From: Comamonadaceae bacterium
GTDB lineage: Bacteria > Pseudomonadota > Gammaproteobacteria > Burkholderiales > Burkholderiaceae_C
NCBI GenBank assembly: GCA_947452785.1
Contig: CANGDZ010000004.1
Span: 1-64,000, forward strand
DNA length: 64,000 nt
Reading direction: 5' to 3'
Made by a program: the position numbers and the translations under genes. The notes under the pieces were generated by a model. It did no database searches. It saw only the letters and a program-made list of their open reading frames with translations, and had not been told where the DNA came from. Positions within the stretch are counted from its first letter, which is position 1, and each line of letters begins with the position of its first letter. This document shows positions 52,288 to 61,658 of this stretch, piece by piece.

Positions 52288-53819
52288 ACGCAGATATCGC
52301 ACAGCAAAATCGCTCGCAAGCACAGACCCTGATTGATGCGCTCAGTACGCCCGTTTTGTCTCACTTTATCGATGGTCAAAACTACTTGCGCCAGGATGGT
52401 GCGACGATTTCCAATCGCTCTCCTGTCGACGACACAGAACTCAATCAAACGGCGCAGGGCAACGAAGCGGATGTGGCCACGGCCAGCCTGTCTTCAGAGA
52501 AAGCCTTTGAGAGCTGGCGGCAATGGCCCGCCGAAAAAAGGCGCGATGTGCTCCATGCCATTGCCGACCGCATTGAGGCTAACGCCGAGTCCATTGCGCT
52601 GATGGAAACCGCCGACACAGGCCAGCCCTTAAGATTTACCGGTAAAACGGCGACCCGTGGCGCTGAAAATTTTCGCTATTTTGCTGACCTGTGCACCCGG
52701 GCTGCGGATGGCCACAGCTACCCCACACCGACCCATCTGAACTACACGATGCGTGAGCCGATTGGCCCTGTCGGCGCCATCACGCCCTGGAACATGCCCT
52801 TCATGTTGGCCACTTGGAAAATCGCGCCCGCCTTGGCCGCTGGCTGTACCGTGGTTCACAAACCGGCCGAATGGAGTCCGCTGACCGCCACGTTGCTGGC
52901 CAAAATCGCTTTCGAGGCGGGCTTGCCTGCCGGTGTACTCAACACTGTTCAAGGCTTGGGCAATGAAGCCGGCAGCGCACTGACACAAGATCCTCGCATC
53001 AAAGCCATTGCCTTTGTCGGCGGAACACAAACGGGTTCGCGCATCATGGCGCAAGGTGCGCCCAGCCTGAAGCGCGTGCATTTTGAATTGGGCGGCAAAA
53101 GTCCCGTGGTGGTCTTTGACGATGCGGACCTTGACCGGGCCGTGGATGCCGTGGCCTTCATGATTTTCAGCCTCAACGGTCAGCGCTGCAATGCAGGCTC
53201 ACGCCTGCTGGTTCAACGCTCGATTCACGACCAATTTGTGGAGCGTCTGATTCAGCGTGCGCAAAAAATTTGCGTGGGAAACCCGTTCGATCCTGCAACA
53301 GAGGTGGGGCCGCTGATTCACAGCAAGCAGCTGACCAAAGTGAAAGAGCACTGCTTCAATGCCGTGCAAGCCGGCGCCACGATGCATTGCGGCGGCGTGA
53401 ATGCTTTGAGCGCTCATTTGCCAGCTGCTGGAAATTGGTTTGCCCCGGCCATCGTCTCTGGCGTGACGCCGGCTATGGATATCGTTCAACAAGAGGTTTT
53501 TGGACCTGTCCTTGCCGTTTTGCCTTTTGACGATGAAGCCCATGCGCTTGCGCTGGCCAACGACAGCCGATACGGCTTGTCTACCTATCTCTGGACGGGC
53601 AATGTAGGGCGTGCACACCGTTTGGCAAGGTCCTTTCAGTCCGGCATGGTCTGGGTCAACACCGAGATCGCACGCAATTTGTCGACGCCGTTTGGCGGCA
53701 TGAAAGACAGCGGCATCGGCCGTGATGGCGGTGACTGGAGTTTTGACTTTTACATGGAAACACGCAATGTCTGCATTGCGCTGGACGGTCACGCGATTCC
53801 GCAAATTGGCAAGCTTTGA
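52284..53819 (+). CDS. Aldehyde dehydrogenase, HpaE-like (5-carboxymethyl-2-hydroxymuconate semialdehyde dehydrogenase-like)
   Basis: FELGGKSPVVVFDDADLDRA, LNGQRCNAGSRLLVQ catalytic Cys; C-terminus GGMKDSGIGRDGGDWSFDFYMETRNV resembles HpaE. Confidence 0.88.
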   Translation: MNADIAQQNRSQAQTLIDALSTPVLSHFIDGQNYLRQDGATISNRSPVDDTELNQTAQGNEADVATASLSSEKAFESWRQWPAEKRRDVLHAIADRIEANAESIALMETADTGQPLRFTGKTATRGAENFRYFADLCTRAADGHSYPTPTHLNYTMREPIGPVGAITPWNMPFMLATWKIAPALAAGCTVVHKPAEWSPLTATLLAKIAFEAGLPAGVLNTVQGLGNEAGSALTQDPRIKAIAFVGGTQTGSRIMAQGAPSLKRVHFELGGKSPVVVFDDADLDRAVDAVAFMIFSLNGQRCNAGSRLLVQRSIHDQFVERLIQRAQKICVGNPFDPATEVGPLIHSKQLTKVKEHCFNAVQAGATMHCGGVNALSAHLPAAGNWFAPAIVSGVTPAMDIVQQEVFGPVLAVLPFDDEAHALALANDSRYGLSTYLWTGNVGRAHRLARSFQSGMVWVNTEIARNLSTPFGGMKDSGIGRDGGDWSFDFYMETRNVCIALDGHAIPQIGKL

Positions 53820-53855
53820 GCCTCGCCATAAATCGAAAATCCGCAAGGGAAACGA

Positions 53856-55391
53856 ATGTCGCAAAAACAAAGACCCAATATTCTGTTCATCACCACAGAT
53901 CAACAAAGGGCCGATTGCATTGGGTATGAAAACCCTGTGCTGCGCACGCCGCACCTGGATGCTTTGGCGCGTTCAGGCACACGTTTTTCAAATTGCATCA
54001 CCCCAAGCATCGTATGCCAACCTGCTCGCGCAGCCATCTTGACCGGCATGCTGCCTTTGACGAACGGCGTTTGGGATAACGGCGTGGACCTGAACCCGAG
54101 CATTGGCGCGCAAGGCATGGCGGCGCAATTGGCCCATAGCGGTTATGCCACGGCCTTTGTGGGCAAGGCTCACTTCTCTTCCAAAATCACTTTCCAAGCG
54201 ACAGGTACACCTGAGTGCAGAAAAAGTGCCCCCAGTTACCCGGATGACTGGGTGGGGCCGTACATGGGCTTTGACCATGTGGAATTGGCGGCTCTGGGTA
54301 AATTTCACCGTGCACGATTGCCTGCAGACGCGCCCACCATCCACCGTTTTGAGCATGCGTTGCTCAGCCACCCCAATGCCTTGGAGTTATGGCAAAACTC
54401 CACCACGCAGGGCAGTGGCGCCGCACAGACTTGGGACTCCTGCTTGCCCGAGGAATGGCACAGCAGCGCCTGGGTGGCTGATCGCACATTGGCGATTTTG
54501 GAAAAGCAAAAAGAGGCCGATCAACCATTCTTTGCCTGGGCTTCATTTCCCGATCCGCACCACCCATTTGATTGTCCTGCGCCTTGGAATGCCATGTACC
54601 AGCCCGCAGACATGCTGTTGCCCGAGCACAGAACCTTGGACTTGGAAAAAAGGCCCTGGTGGCACCGTGAAGCACTGGAAGGTTCGCCCAAAATCGCCGA
54701 CCCCGAACTGGCCAAGTTTCGCTCTGAAGGTTTTAAAGTTCCACCGCAGACGGATGAGCAACTGCGAGAGATGACGGCCAATTACTACGGCATGATCTCG
54801 CTGGTCGACCACCATGTGGGACGGATTTTGCAGGGCTTGGAACAAGCAGGTTTGGCCGAAAACACCTTGATTGTTTTCGCCAGTGACCACGGCGACATGC
54901 TCGGCGATCACGGGTTGTACCTCAAAGGGCCGATGTTTTATGAAGGGGTTCTTCGGGTTCCCCTGATCGTGGCAGGCCCAGGTGTTCCCGCTGGTCAATG
55001 CATCGACACACCGGTATCGACCATTGATTTGGCCGCCACTTTCTTAGAGAGTGCGGGTCTTCACAACCAGAGCGTTCAAAGCCGGTCGCTGCACCCCGTC
55101 ATGGCGGGCAAAGAAACACGTGAATGCGCTTGGAGCGAATGGCATGTGCATCCCGCGAGACTGGGCGTGGCGCTTGAATTACGCGCCGTCAGGACTGCGG
55201 CTTACAGCTACACCTTTGAATTTAGTTCGGGCAGCGGCGAGTTGTACGACCTGCAGCAAGATCCCGATCAAATGATCAATCTTTTTGCCGATAAGGAATG
55301 GAGCGATGTGCGCGCGCAAATGCATGCATTGCTGTTGGCGCGACCTGGCGCTATCCGCACAGACTTGGCCGAACCGGTCGGCATCGCATGA
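53856..55391 (+). CDS. Sulfatase / alkaline phosphatase superfamily (Cys-type)
   Basis: NILFITTDQQRADCIGYENP, VCQPARAAILTGMLP (CxPxR), FVGKAHF, FASDHGDMLGDHGLYLKG; no signal peptide. Confidence 0.9.
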   Translation: MSQKQRPNILFITTDQQRADCIGYENPVLRTPHLDALARSGTRFSNCITPSIVCQPARAAILTGMLPLTNGVWDNGVDLNPSIGAQGMAAQLAHSGYATAFVGKAHFSSKITFQATGTPECRKSAPSYPDDWVGPYMGFDHVELAALGKFHRARLPADAPTIHRFEHALLSHPNALELWQNSTTQGSGAAQTWDSCLPEEWHSSAWVADRTLAILEKQKEADQPFFAWASFPDPHHPFDCPAPWNAMYQPADMLLPEHRTLDLEKRPWWHREALEGSPKIADPELAKFRSEGFKVPPQTDEQLREMTANYYGMISLVDHHVGRILQGLEQAGLAENTLIVFASDHGDMLGDHGLYLKGPMFYEGVLRVPLIVAGPGVPAGQCIDTPVSTIDLAATFLESAGLHNQSVQSRSLHPVMAGKETRECAWSEWHVHPARLGVALELRAVRTAAYSYTFEFSSGSGELYDLQQDPDQMINLFADKEWSDVRAQMHALLLARPGAIRTDLAEPVGIA

Positions 55392-55957
55392 CCGCGCGCT
55401 CAGGCCCGGTTGTTCATCGCGCCAAGCGCTTTTTTCTGGTGCTGTTGTTGGCGATGACGCCTCTCGTGTCTCACGCCGAATGCGCCGCCATGCTGCCCGC
55501 TCTGGACCGACTCGAAGCCATGGTCCAAGCCGAAATGACCGCACGCGAGGCCCTGGTGACCATGCGCCGCAATGCACAAGACTGGAAAAACCTGTTGCTT
55601 CGGGGTAGTGATGCCCAAATGAGGCAAACCATGCAAGCCCGATTCGACAGCCAAGCCGCAAGCTATGCCATGCAGCTTGGGAGTCTGCGCAAACAACTGC
55701 AGGCACTGGGTGAGACCCCTCGTCGACTGGATATCTTGGACCAAGAGCAGATCCAACTGTTTGGCAAATACCGACAGGCACTGGCCACCCACGGCGTGAA
55801 TACGCTGGAGGCTGCTTTCCAAGCCGATCGTGAAGTTCAAGGGGCCGACGTCAAAACACTGCGCACCCTGGAGGAAGCGATTGAAGCGCTGGCCACGAAC
55901 AATCGTGGACAGTTTCAAACTGTGCGGCAGTTGCTGAAGACGTGCCCAGCTTCCTAA
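55388..55957 (+). CDS. Secreted helical protein resembling a chemoreceptor periplasmic sensor domain
   Basis: Signal peptide AKRFFLVLLLAMTPLVSHAE; RRNAQDWKNLLLRGSDAQMRQTMQARFDSQ resembles MCP ligand-binding-domain motif (xVQEWKNxLLRGxD...); no TM/HAMP/signalling domain. Confidence 0.65.
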   Translation: MTARSGPVVHRAKRFFLVLLLAMTPLVSHAECAAMLPALDRLEAMVQAEMTAREALVTMRRNAQDWKNLLLRGSDAQMRQTMQARFDSQAASYAMQLGSLRKQLQALGETPRRLDILDQEQIQLFGKYRQALATHGVNTLEAAFQADREVQGADVKTLRTLEEAIEALATNNRGQFQTVRQLLKTCPAS

Positions 55958-55985
55958 ACATCCATTCCACAAGAATAAGTCAGAC

Positions 55986-57725
55986 ATGAACCACCCCGCA
56001 GCACAAACAGGCGCCACGTTGTTGATTGATTCATTGGCTGCGCAAGGCGTTGACACGGTTTTTTGCGTTCCCGGTGAAAGCTATCTGGCGGCGATGGACG
56101 CTTTATACGACTACCGCGATCAAATTAAGCTGGTCGTATGCCGACATGAAGGTTCTGCCACGTTCATGGCGGAAGCGCATGCCAAAGCCACGGGACGTCC
56201 TGGCATTTGTTTTGTCACGCGCGCACCTGGCGCCACGCAAGCCTCTATCGGTTTGCATACGGCCCATCAAGACTCGACGCCGCTGATTCTTTTTGTGGGC
56301 CAAGTGGGGCTGGACTTCATGGGGCGCGAGGCCTTTCAGGAGGTGGATTACCGTCAGATGTTTCAGCCCGTGGCGAAATGGGTGGCTGAAATTGCCGATC
56401 CTGCCCGCGTGCCTGAGATGGTCAACCGCGCTTTTCATGAAGCTTTGTCTGGGCGCCGTGGCCCTGTGGTCCTGGCGCTGCCCGAAAACGTCCTGAGCGG
56501 TGCAGTTCCTGAAACGGTGCGAATTGCCAAACCGGCCAATCCACCCCAAGTCGTCCCCAGTGCCCACGACTTGAAGAAACTGCAGACCCTGCTTGAACAG
56601 GCACAACGACCCTTGGTGATTCTGGGCGGTAGCGGTTGGAACGCGAAAGCCGTAGAAGACATGGGCGCATTTTTGCGCCACGCGGGATTGCCCGTGATTT
56701 GCTCGTTTCGCAGGCAAGACCTCTTCGATAACAATGATGAGCAATACGTCGGCGTCTTGGGACTGGGGGCTGACCCCGCGTTGCAAGATGCGGTCAAAAA
56801 CTCTGACCTGCTCGTGTTGCTGGGCGCCCGCATGGGAGAAGTGCCCAGCTGCGGCTACACCCTGATCGACTCGCCGCAACCGCAACAACTGTTGGTGCAT
56901 TGCATGCCTTGCGCCAAGGAGCTCGGCCGCGTGTACCGGCCCGACTTGGCCATGCTGTCCACCATGCCCGAACTGGCGCAAGAACTGGCACAACTGCAAT
57001 TGCCACCGGATTTAAAAACCCGTTGGAAACCCTGGGTGCAGATCTTGCGCCAAGGCTTCGAATCTTTCACCACGCCCAAACTTTCGCCACACCATCCCGC
57101 ATCGACCGATCAAGACATGGTGGACATGGGCGCGATTTGGCAAATCTTAAGCAGAGATCTTCCTGATGACGTGATCATCACCAATGGGGCGGGTAATTAC
57201 ACCGCTTGGGCCCATCGCTTTTACCGCTACACATCCTTCGGCAGCCAACTGGCCCCCACGAGTGGCGCCATGGGGTACGGCTTACCTGCCGCCATCGGCG
57301 GTCAACTGGCTCACCCTCAGCGTCCTGTGCTGTGCCTGGCTGGCGATGGCTGTTTCATGATGAGCTCCCACGAAATGGCCACCGCGGTGAAATTGAAACT
57401 TCCCATCGTCACCGTGGTGTTTGATAACCAGATGTACGGCACGATTCGAATGCACCAAGAAAAGTGGTTCCCTGAAAGGGTCTACGGCACCGCCTTGGAC
57501 AACCCAGACTTTGTGGCGCTAGGCCGCGCCTACGGCGCCCATGCGCAAGCGGTTCACAGTGCTGAAGAGTTGATGGCGGCGATCTTGGTTGGATTTAAAG
57601 CAAACGGTCCCACCTTGCTGCATGTCCGCACGGACCCCGAACAGATCAGTCCCGGCGGGTCTATCACCTCGATTCGCGAAAAAGCAAAACCGACCACCAT
57701 GGCGCGCCAAGCGCTGGCCCCTTAA
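55986..57725 (+). CDS. Thiamine-pyrophosphate-dependent enzyme (acetolactate synthase-like)
   Basis: CRHEGSATFMAEAHAKATGRPG (catalytic Glu), GDGCFMMSSHEMATAVKLKLPIVTVVFDN (TPP motif). Confidence 0.92.
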   Translation: MNHPAAQTGATLLIDSLAAQGVDTVFCVPGESYLAAMDALYDYRDQIKLVVCRHEGSATFMAEAHAKATGRPGICFVTRAPGATQASIGLHTAHQDSTPLILFVGQVGLDFMGREAFQEVDYRQMFQPVAKWVAEIADPARVPEMVNRAFHEALSGRRGPVVLALPENVLSGAVPETVRIAKPANPPQVVPSAHDLKKLQTLLEQAQRPLVILGGSGWNAKAVEDMGAFLRHAGLPVICSFRRQDLFDNNDEQYVGVLGLGADPALQDAVKNSDLLVLLGARMGEVPSCGYTLIDSPQPQQLLVHCMPCAKELGRVYRPDLAMLSTMPELAQELAQLQLPPDLKTRWKPWVQILRQGFESFTTPKLSPHHPASTDQDMVDMGAIWQILSRDLPDDVIITNGAGNYTAWAHRFYRYTSFGSQLAPTSGAMGYGLPAAIGGQLAHPQRPVLCLAGDGCFMMSSHEMATAVKLKLPIVTVVFDNQMYGTIRMHQEKWFPERVYGTALDNPDFVALGRAYGAHAQAVHSAEELMAAILVGFKANGPTLLHVRTDPEQISPGGSITSIREKAKPTTMARQALAP

Positions 57726-57746
57726 ACCCTTTCAGAAAGACTGACT

Positions 57747-58670
57747 GTGTCCCCATCGACATCCTCATCCTCCGCAGAATCCAATTCTGACGCATCTGCA
57801 ATCACCATTGTGGTTCCTTTTCCACCAGGCGGCATTGACCTCATCTTGTCGCTTTTTATAGAGGGTCTGAGCCAGCGGTTGGGACGAGCTGTTCATTTGG
57901 TGAACCACCCGGGAGGAACTGGCGCCCACGGCACGCTCGAAGTTGCCAAGGCCAAACCCGATGGGCTCACGCTGTTGTTTGCTTCTCAAGGCCCGCTCGT
58001 TTACCAGCCACAACTCAATTCGGTTGGCTACAGCGCCCTGCATTCATTTGTCCCGGTCTGCCGCGTTACATCGACGCCCAGCGTCTTGATGGCATCGGGC
58101 AAGAGTGGTTTCAACAGCATGGCACAAGTCGTGGCTGCTGCCCAACATGCGCCCGGGTCCATTTCTTATTCAACACCGGGCGTCGGTGGCCTTCCACATA
58201 TTGGAATGGCTGCATTCGCTAAAGTCATGGGCGTAGAAATGACGCACAAGCCCATGGCCGGTGCCGCTGCCGCCATCAAGGCCCTGAAAGAGGGTGAAGC
58301 TGAACTGATTGCTGAGCAACTTCCGACCGCCATTGCGCTGGCCAATGAAGGCGCACGGATCATCGGCGTGTTTGCTCAGACTCGGCTGAGTCACTTGCCC
58401 GATGTTCCGACCTTGATCGAGCAAGGCTGCAATCTCTGCTTTCAATCGTGGAATGTGCTGATGGCGCCCGCCAACACACCCACTGCAACGTTGCAGCGCT
58501 TGAGCGAAGCCTGCTTGGCCGCCTTGGTGGATGCCACGCCCGCCATGAATCAACAAATGGGCATCGACCCGGCCTATCTCGGCTCTGCACAAACGGCCAC
58601 TTTCATTGCCGGCGAGCTTGATCGTGCCCATGAACTCGCGCGTCTGAGCGGACTGATCACTGGTAAGTAA
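57747..58670 (+). CDS. Bug/TctC-family protein lacking a recognisable signal peptide
   Basis: MSPSTSSSSAESNSDASAITIVVPFPPGGIDLILSLFIEGLSQRLG; in-frame upstream stop at 57723 leaves no room for a leader. Confidence 0.9.
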   Translation: MSPSTSSSSAESNSDASAITIVVPFPPGGIDLILSLFIEGLSQRLGRAVHLVNHPGGTGAHGTLEVAKAKPDGLTLLFASQGPLVYQPQLNSVGYSALHSFVPVCRVTSTPSVLMASGKSGFNSMAQVVAAAQHAPGSISYSTPGVGGLPHIGMAAFAKVMGVEMTHKPMAGAAAAIKALKEGEAELIAEQLPTAIALANEGARIIGVFAQTRLSHLPDVPTLIEQGCNLCFQSWNVLMAPANTPTATLQRLSEACLAALVDATPAMNQQMGIDPAYLGSAQTATFIAGELDRAHELARLSGLITGK

Positions 58671-58702
58671 GTTTAGAAATTTCAAAACCCATTGGAGACA
58701 TC

Positions 58703-59674
58703 GTGAACAAAAGAATCATGCTTTTAGGTTTAGCCGCAATCTCGTTGACTTGTCAGTGGGGCTCGACCGCACTCGCACAGGCTTTCCCCAGCAAACCCGT
58801 CACCTTGGTCGTTCCCTACCCCGCCGGTGGTGGCGCGGACATCATTGCCCGCATGCTGGCCGAGTCGATGAAATCCACTTTGGGTCAATCCGTGACGGTC
58901 ACCAACCGACCTGGAGGCCAGGGCACCATTGGCACCGCTGAAGTGCTGCGCATGCCGCCTGATGGCTACAACATCGTTTTAAGCGCTGCGGCCACCTTGA
59001 CGGTTCAGCCGCACCGTCAAGACCTGCCTTACAACACACCGGATGACTACGACCCGATCATCAAAGCATCCAATCTGCCCATGGTGTTGGCCGTGCTGTC
59101 CAACTCCAACCTCAAAAGCGCCAAGCAGGCCTTGGAATTTGCCCGCACCAACCCCGGCAAACTCCGCGTCGGCACCCCTGGCAATGGCTCCATTGGCCAT
59201 TTGATTGTGGCCAGCGTGAACACCAAAGCTAAAACCAAATTGGGGCATGTGCCCTATGCCAGTGGGGCTGAATCGATTCCCTCCATGTTGGGCGGGCACA
59301 TTGAGGCGGTGGTCGCTCACCCCTCGGAGTTACTTCCCCACGTCAAGGCCAAAACGGTCACCGTCTTGGCTGTTTTTGAAGAGCAACGCAATCCCAACTT
59401 CCCTGATGCTCCGACCTTGCGTGAACTTGGCTACGACGTTGCCATGGGGGTCTACTACCCCATCGTGGCGCCCAAGGGCATGCCTGCAGACATCAAAGCG
59501 AAACTGTTCAAGGCCGCAAAAGATGCCATGGAAAGCCCATCCTTTAGCGCACAGGCTAAAGAGCGTGGCTACAACTTAGAGATCAAAGATCCAGAAACAT
59601 TGCGCAAAGAGCTTTGGACTGCTTACCGTGAAAACGGGCAGTTGGTTACTGAATTGGGCATGGGGAAAAAATGA
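58703..59674 (+). CDS. TTT substrate-binding protein, Bug/TctC family
   Basis: Signal peptide ...STALAQA; FPSKPVTLVVPYPAGGGADIIARMLAE. Confidence 0.94.
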   Translation: MNKRIMLLGLAAISLTCQWGSTALAQAFPSKPVTLVVPYPAGGGADIIARMLAESMKSTLGQSVTVTNRPGGQGTIGTAEVLRMPPDGYNIVLSAAATLTVQPHRQDLPYNTPDDYDPIIKASNLPMVLAVLSNSNLKSAKQALEFARTNPGKLRVGTPGNGSIGHLIVASVNTKAKTKLGHVPYASGAESIPSMLGGHIEAVVAHPSELLPHVKAKTVTVLAVFEEQRNPNFPDAPTLRELGYDVAMGVYYPIVAPKGMPADIKAKLFKAAKDAMESPSFSAQAKERGYNLEIKDPETLRKELWTAYRENGQLVTELGMGKK

Positions 59675-60132
59675 CCGCTCGCATATCGGGGTTGCTTTGC
59701 GCCTTGTTCTTTGTCCTTTTAGGCGGGGGCCAGATGTACCTGGCGCCACGCTTGGCCGGGGGGCTTGGATTGAATGCGGCCGAACCGGGGCCGGGCTTGT
59801 TTCCCATGATGACCGGTGCGCTGATGTTCTTTTCGGCTGCGGCACTTTTGATTCAATTGCTTCAAGAAAGCCAGATCGAAGAAGCCGTAGAGTCGCGCTT
59901 CCCGCGAGACATCATTTTTTTGGTCGCAGCCATTGCGTTGTACATATTTCTCCTCCCGCGGGCAGGATTTTTTGTCGCTGCATTTTTATTGTTGCTGGGT
60001 GCATTGACTATTTTTAATATGCCCAGCATTTGGCGTCGCCTGCTCACAGCGGCATTGGCCACTGTAGTTTCCTATGGGGTATTTACGCTCGGTCTGAGCG
60101 TCAACATGCCCAATCCAACTTGGTTCAATTGA
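59671..60132 (+). CDS. tctB: TTT small membrane subunit, TctB family
   Basis: ~150 aa, 4 TM, between Bug and TctA. Confidence 0.88.
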   Translation: MTARISGLLCALFFVLLGGGQMYLAPRLAGGLGLNAAEPGPGLFPMMTGALMFFSAAALLIQLLQESQIEEAVESRFPRDIIFLVAAIALYIFLLPRAGFFVAAFLLLLGALTIFNMPSIWRRLLTAALATVVSYGVFTLGLSVNMPNPTWFN

Positions 60133-60133
60133 T

Positions 60134-61642
60134 ATGAATGCCTTTGAAGGACTGGCCTTTGGTTTTTCCATTGCGCTACAAGGTCAAAATTTACTCGCCT
60201 GTTTTGTGGGGGTGCTGATTGGAACGGTCGTTGGGGTTCTGCCAGGCATCGGTCCCATTGGGGCCATGGCGCTCTTGTTGCCCGTCACTTACAGCATGAC
60301 GCCCGCAGGCGCCTTGATCATGCTGGCAGGTATTTACTATGGCTCCATGTATGGGGGATCGACGACCTCGATCTTGCTCAAGGTGCCCGGTGAAGTCTCC
60401 TCGGTCATCACCACCATTGACGGTTATGAAATGGCACGCAAGGGCCGCGCTGGTGCTGCCCTGTTTGTCGCTGCGGTAGGCTCCTTTGTGGCCGGCTCCA
60501 TCGGCATCTTGGGTTTGGCCTTCTTGGCGCCCGTGCTGGCCTCATCGGCCCTGCGCTTTGGTCCTCCAGAGTTCTTTGCGCTGTGCATCCTTGGATTGTT
60601 GGTGCTCTCCCGAATCACGGGTTCTTCATTGGTCCGTGCCGCCGTCATGGTGGCCTTGGGCCTGGGCTTGAGCACCGTCGGCATGGAGCCGATGTCAGGC
60701 GTTTCACGCTTTACCTTTGGCTCTCTTGAATTGGCACAGGGTCTGGAACTGGTACCGATTGCGATTGGTCTTTTTGGTATCGCAGAACTGTTGTCCTCTG
60801 CACATGACAAATTGATTTCCGTAAAGCCACTGAAAGTCAAATTAAAAGAGTTGCTTCCCACAAAGCTGGAGTGGAATCGCGCGCAATGGCCCATCGTTCG
60901 GGGCTCCGTACTGGGATTTTTGTTTGGACTCATTCCAGGACCCACGGCCATCATCGCAACTTTCAGCTCGTATGCACTAGAAAGAAAATTGTCCAAGCAT
61001 CCCGAAGAGTTTGGACATGGGGCGATTGAAGGTGTTGCAGGGCCCGAGAGTGCCAACAACGGAGCGGCGCAAGGTGCGTTCATTCCATTATTGGCTTTGG
61101 GAATTCCCTTTGCACCGGCCTCAGCCATGTTGCTCACTGCGCTCTTGATTCATGGCGCCAAAACAGGCCCTATGCTGATGGTCGAAAGCCCGGAAATATT
61201 TTGGGGCGTCACCTCCAGCATGTACGTTGGCAACATCATGCTGTTGTTGCTGAACCTGCCCATGATTGGTGTTTTCGTCGCATTGCTGCGACTGCCCATG
61301 TATTTAATATCCAGCTTAGTGGCCTTGTTGTGCGTGGTCGGGACCTACGCCATCTCCAATAGCATTTTGGACTTGTGGGTGTTACTTCTCAGTGGCGTTG
61401 CCGGCTATGTTTTACGACAACTGAAATTTGAACCGGTCATTCTGTTGATGGCGCTGGCACTGGGCCCCATCCTAGAGCGCTCCTTTTTGCAGTCGCTCTA
61501 CCTCACCCAAGGCAACTTGGAGGAGATCATGGCCCGGCCCATTTCGGGGGCCATGCTGACGATCGCCCTGGTGGTCCTGATCTATCCTTTGATTCGAAAA
61601 TTGCCTACTCAGATTCAAAAACTCAGGGCACTCAAAGCCTAA
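60134..61642 (+). CDS. tctA: TTT large membrane subunit, TctA family
   Basis: GVLPGIGPIGAMALLLPVTYSMTPAGALIMLAGIYYGSMYGGSTTSILLKVPGE. Confidence 0.96.
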   Translation: MNAFEGLAFGFSIALQGQNLLACFVGVLIGTVVGVLPGIGPIGAMALLLPVTYSMTPAGALIMLAGIYYGSMYGGSTTSILLKVPGEVSSVITTIDGYEMARKGRAGAALFVAAVGSFVAGSIGILGLAFLAPVLASSALRFGPPEFFALCILGLLVLSRITGSSLVRAAVMVALGLGLSTVGMEPMSGVSRFTFGSLELAQGLELVPIAIGLFGIAELLSSAHDKLISVKPLKVKLKELLPTKLEWNRAQWPIVRGSVLGFLFGLIPGPTAIIATFSSYALERKLSKHPEEFGHGAIEGVAGPESANNGAAQGAFIPLLALGIPFAPASAMLLTALLIHGAKTGPMLMVESPEIFWGVTSSMYVGNIMLLLLNLPMIGVFVALLRLPMYLISSLVALLCVVGTYAISNSILDLWVLLLSGVAGYVLRQLKFEPVILLMALALGPILERSFLQSLYLTQGNLEEIMARPISGAMLTIALVVLIYPLIRKLPTQIQKLRALKA

Positions 61643-61658
61643 GGAAGCCTCACTGCAA

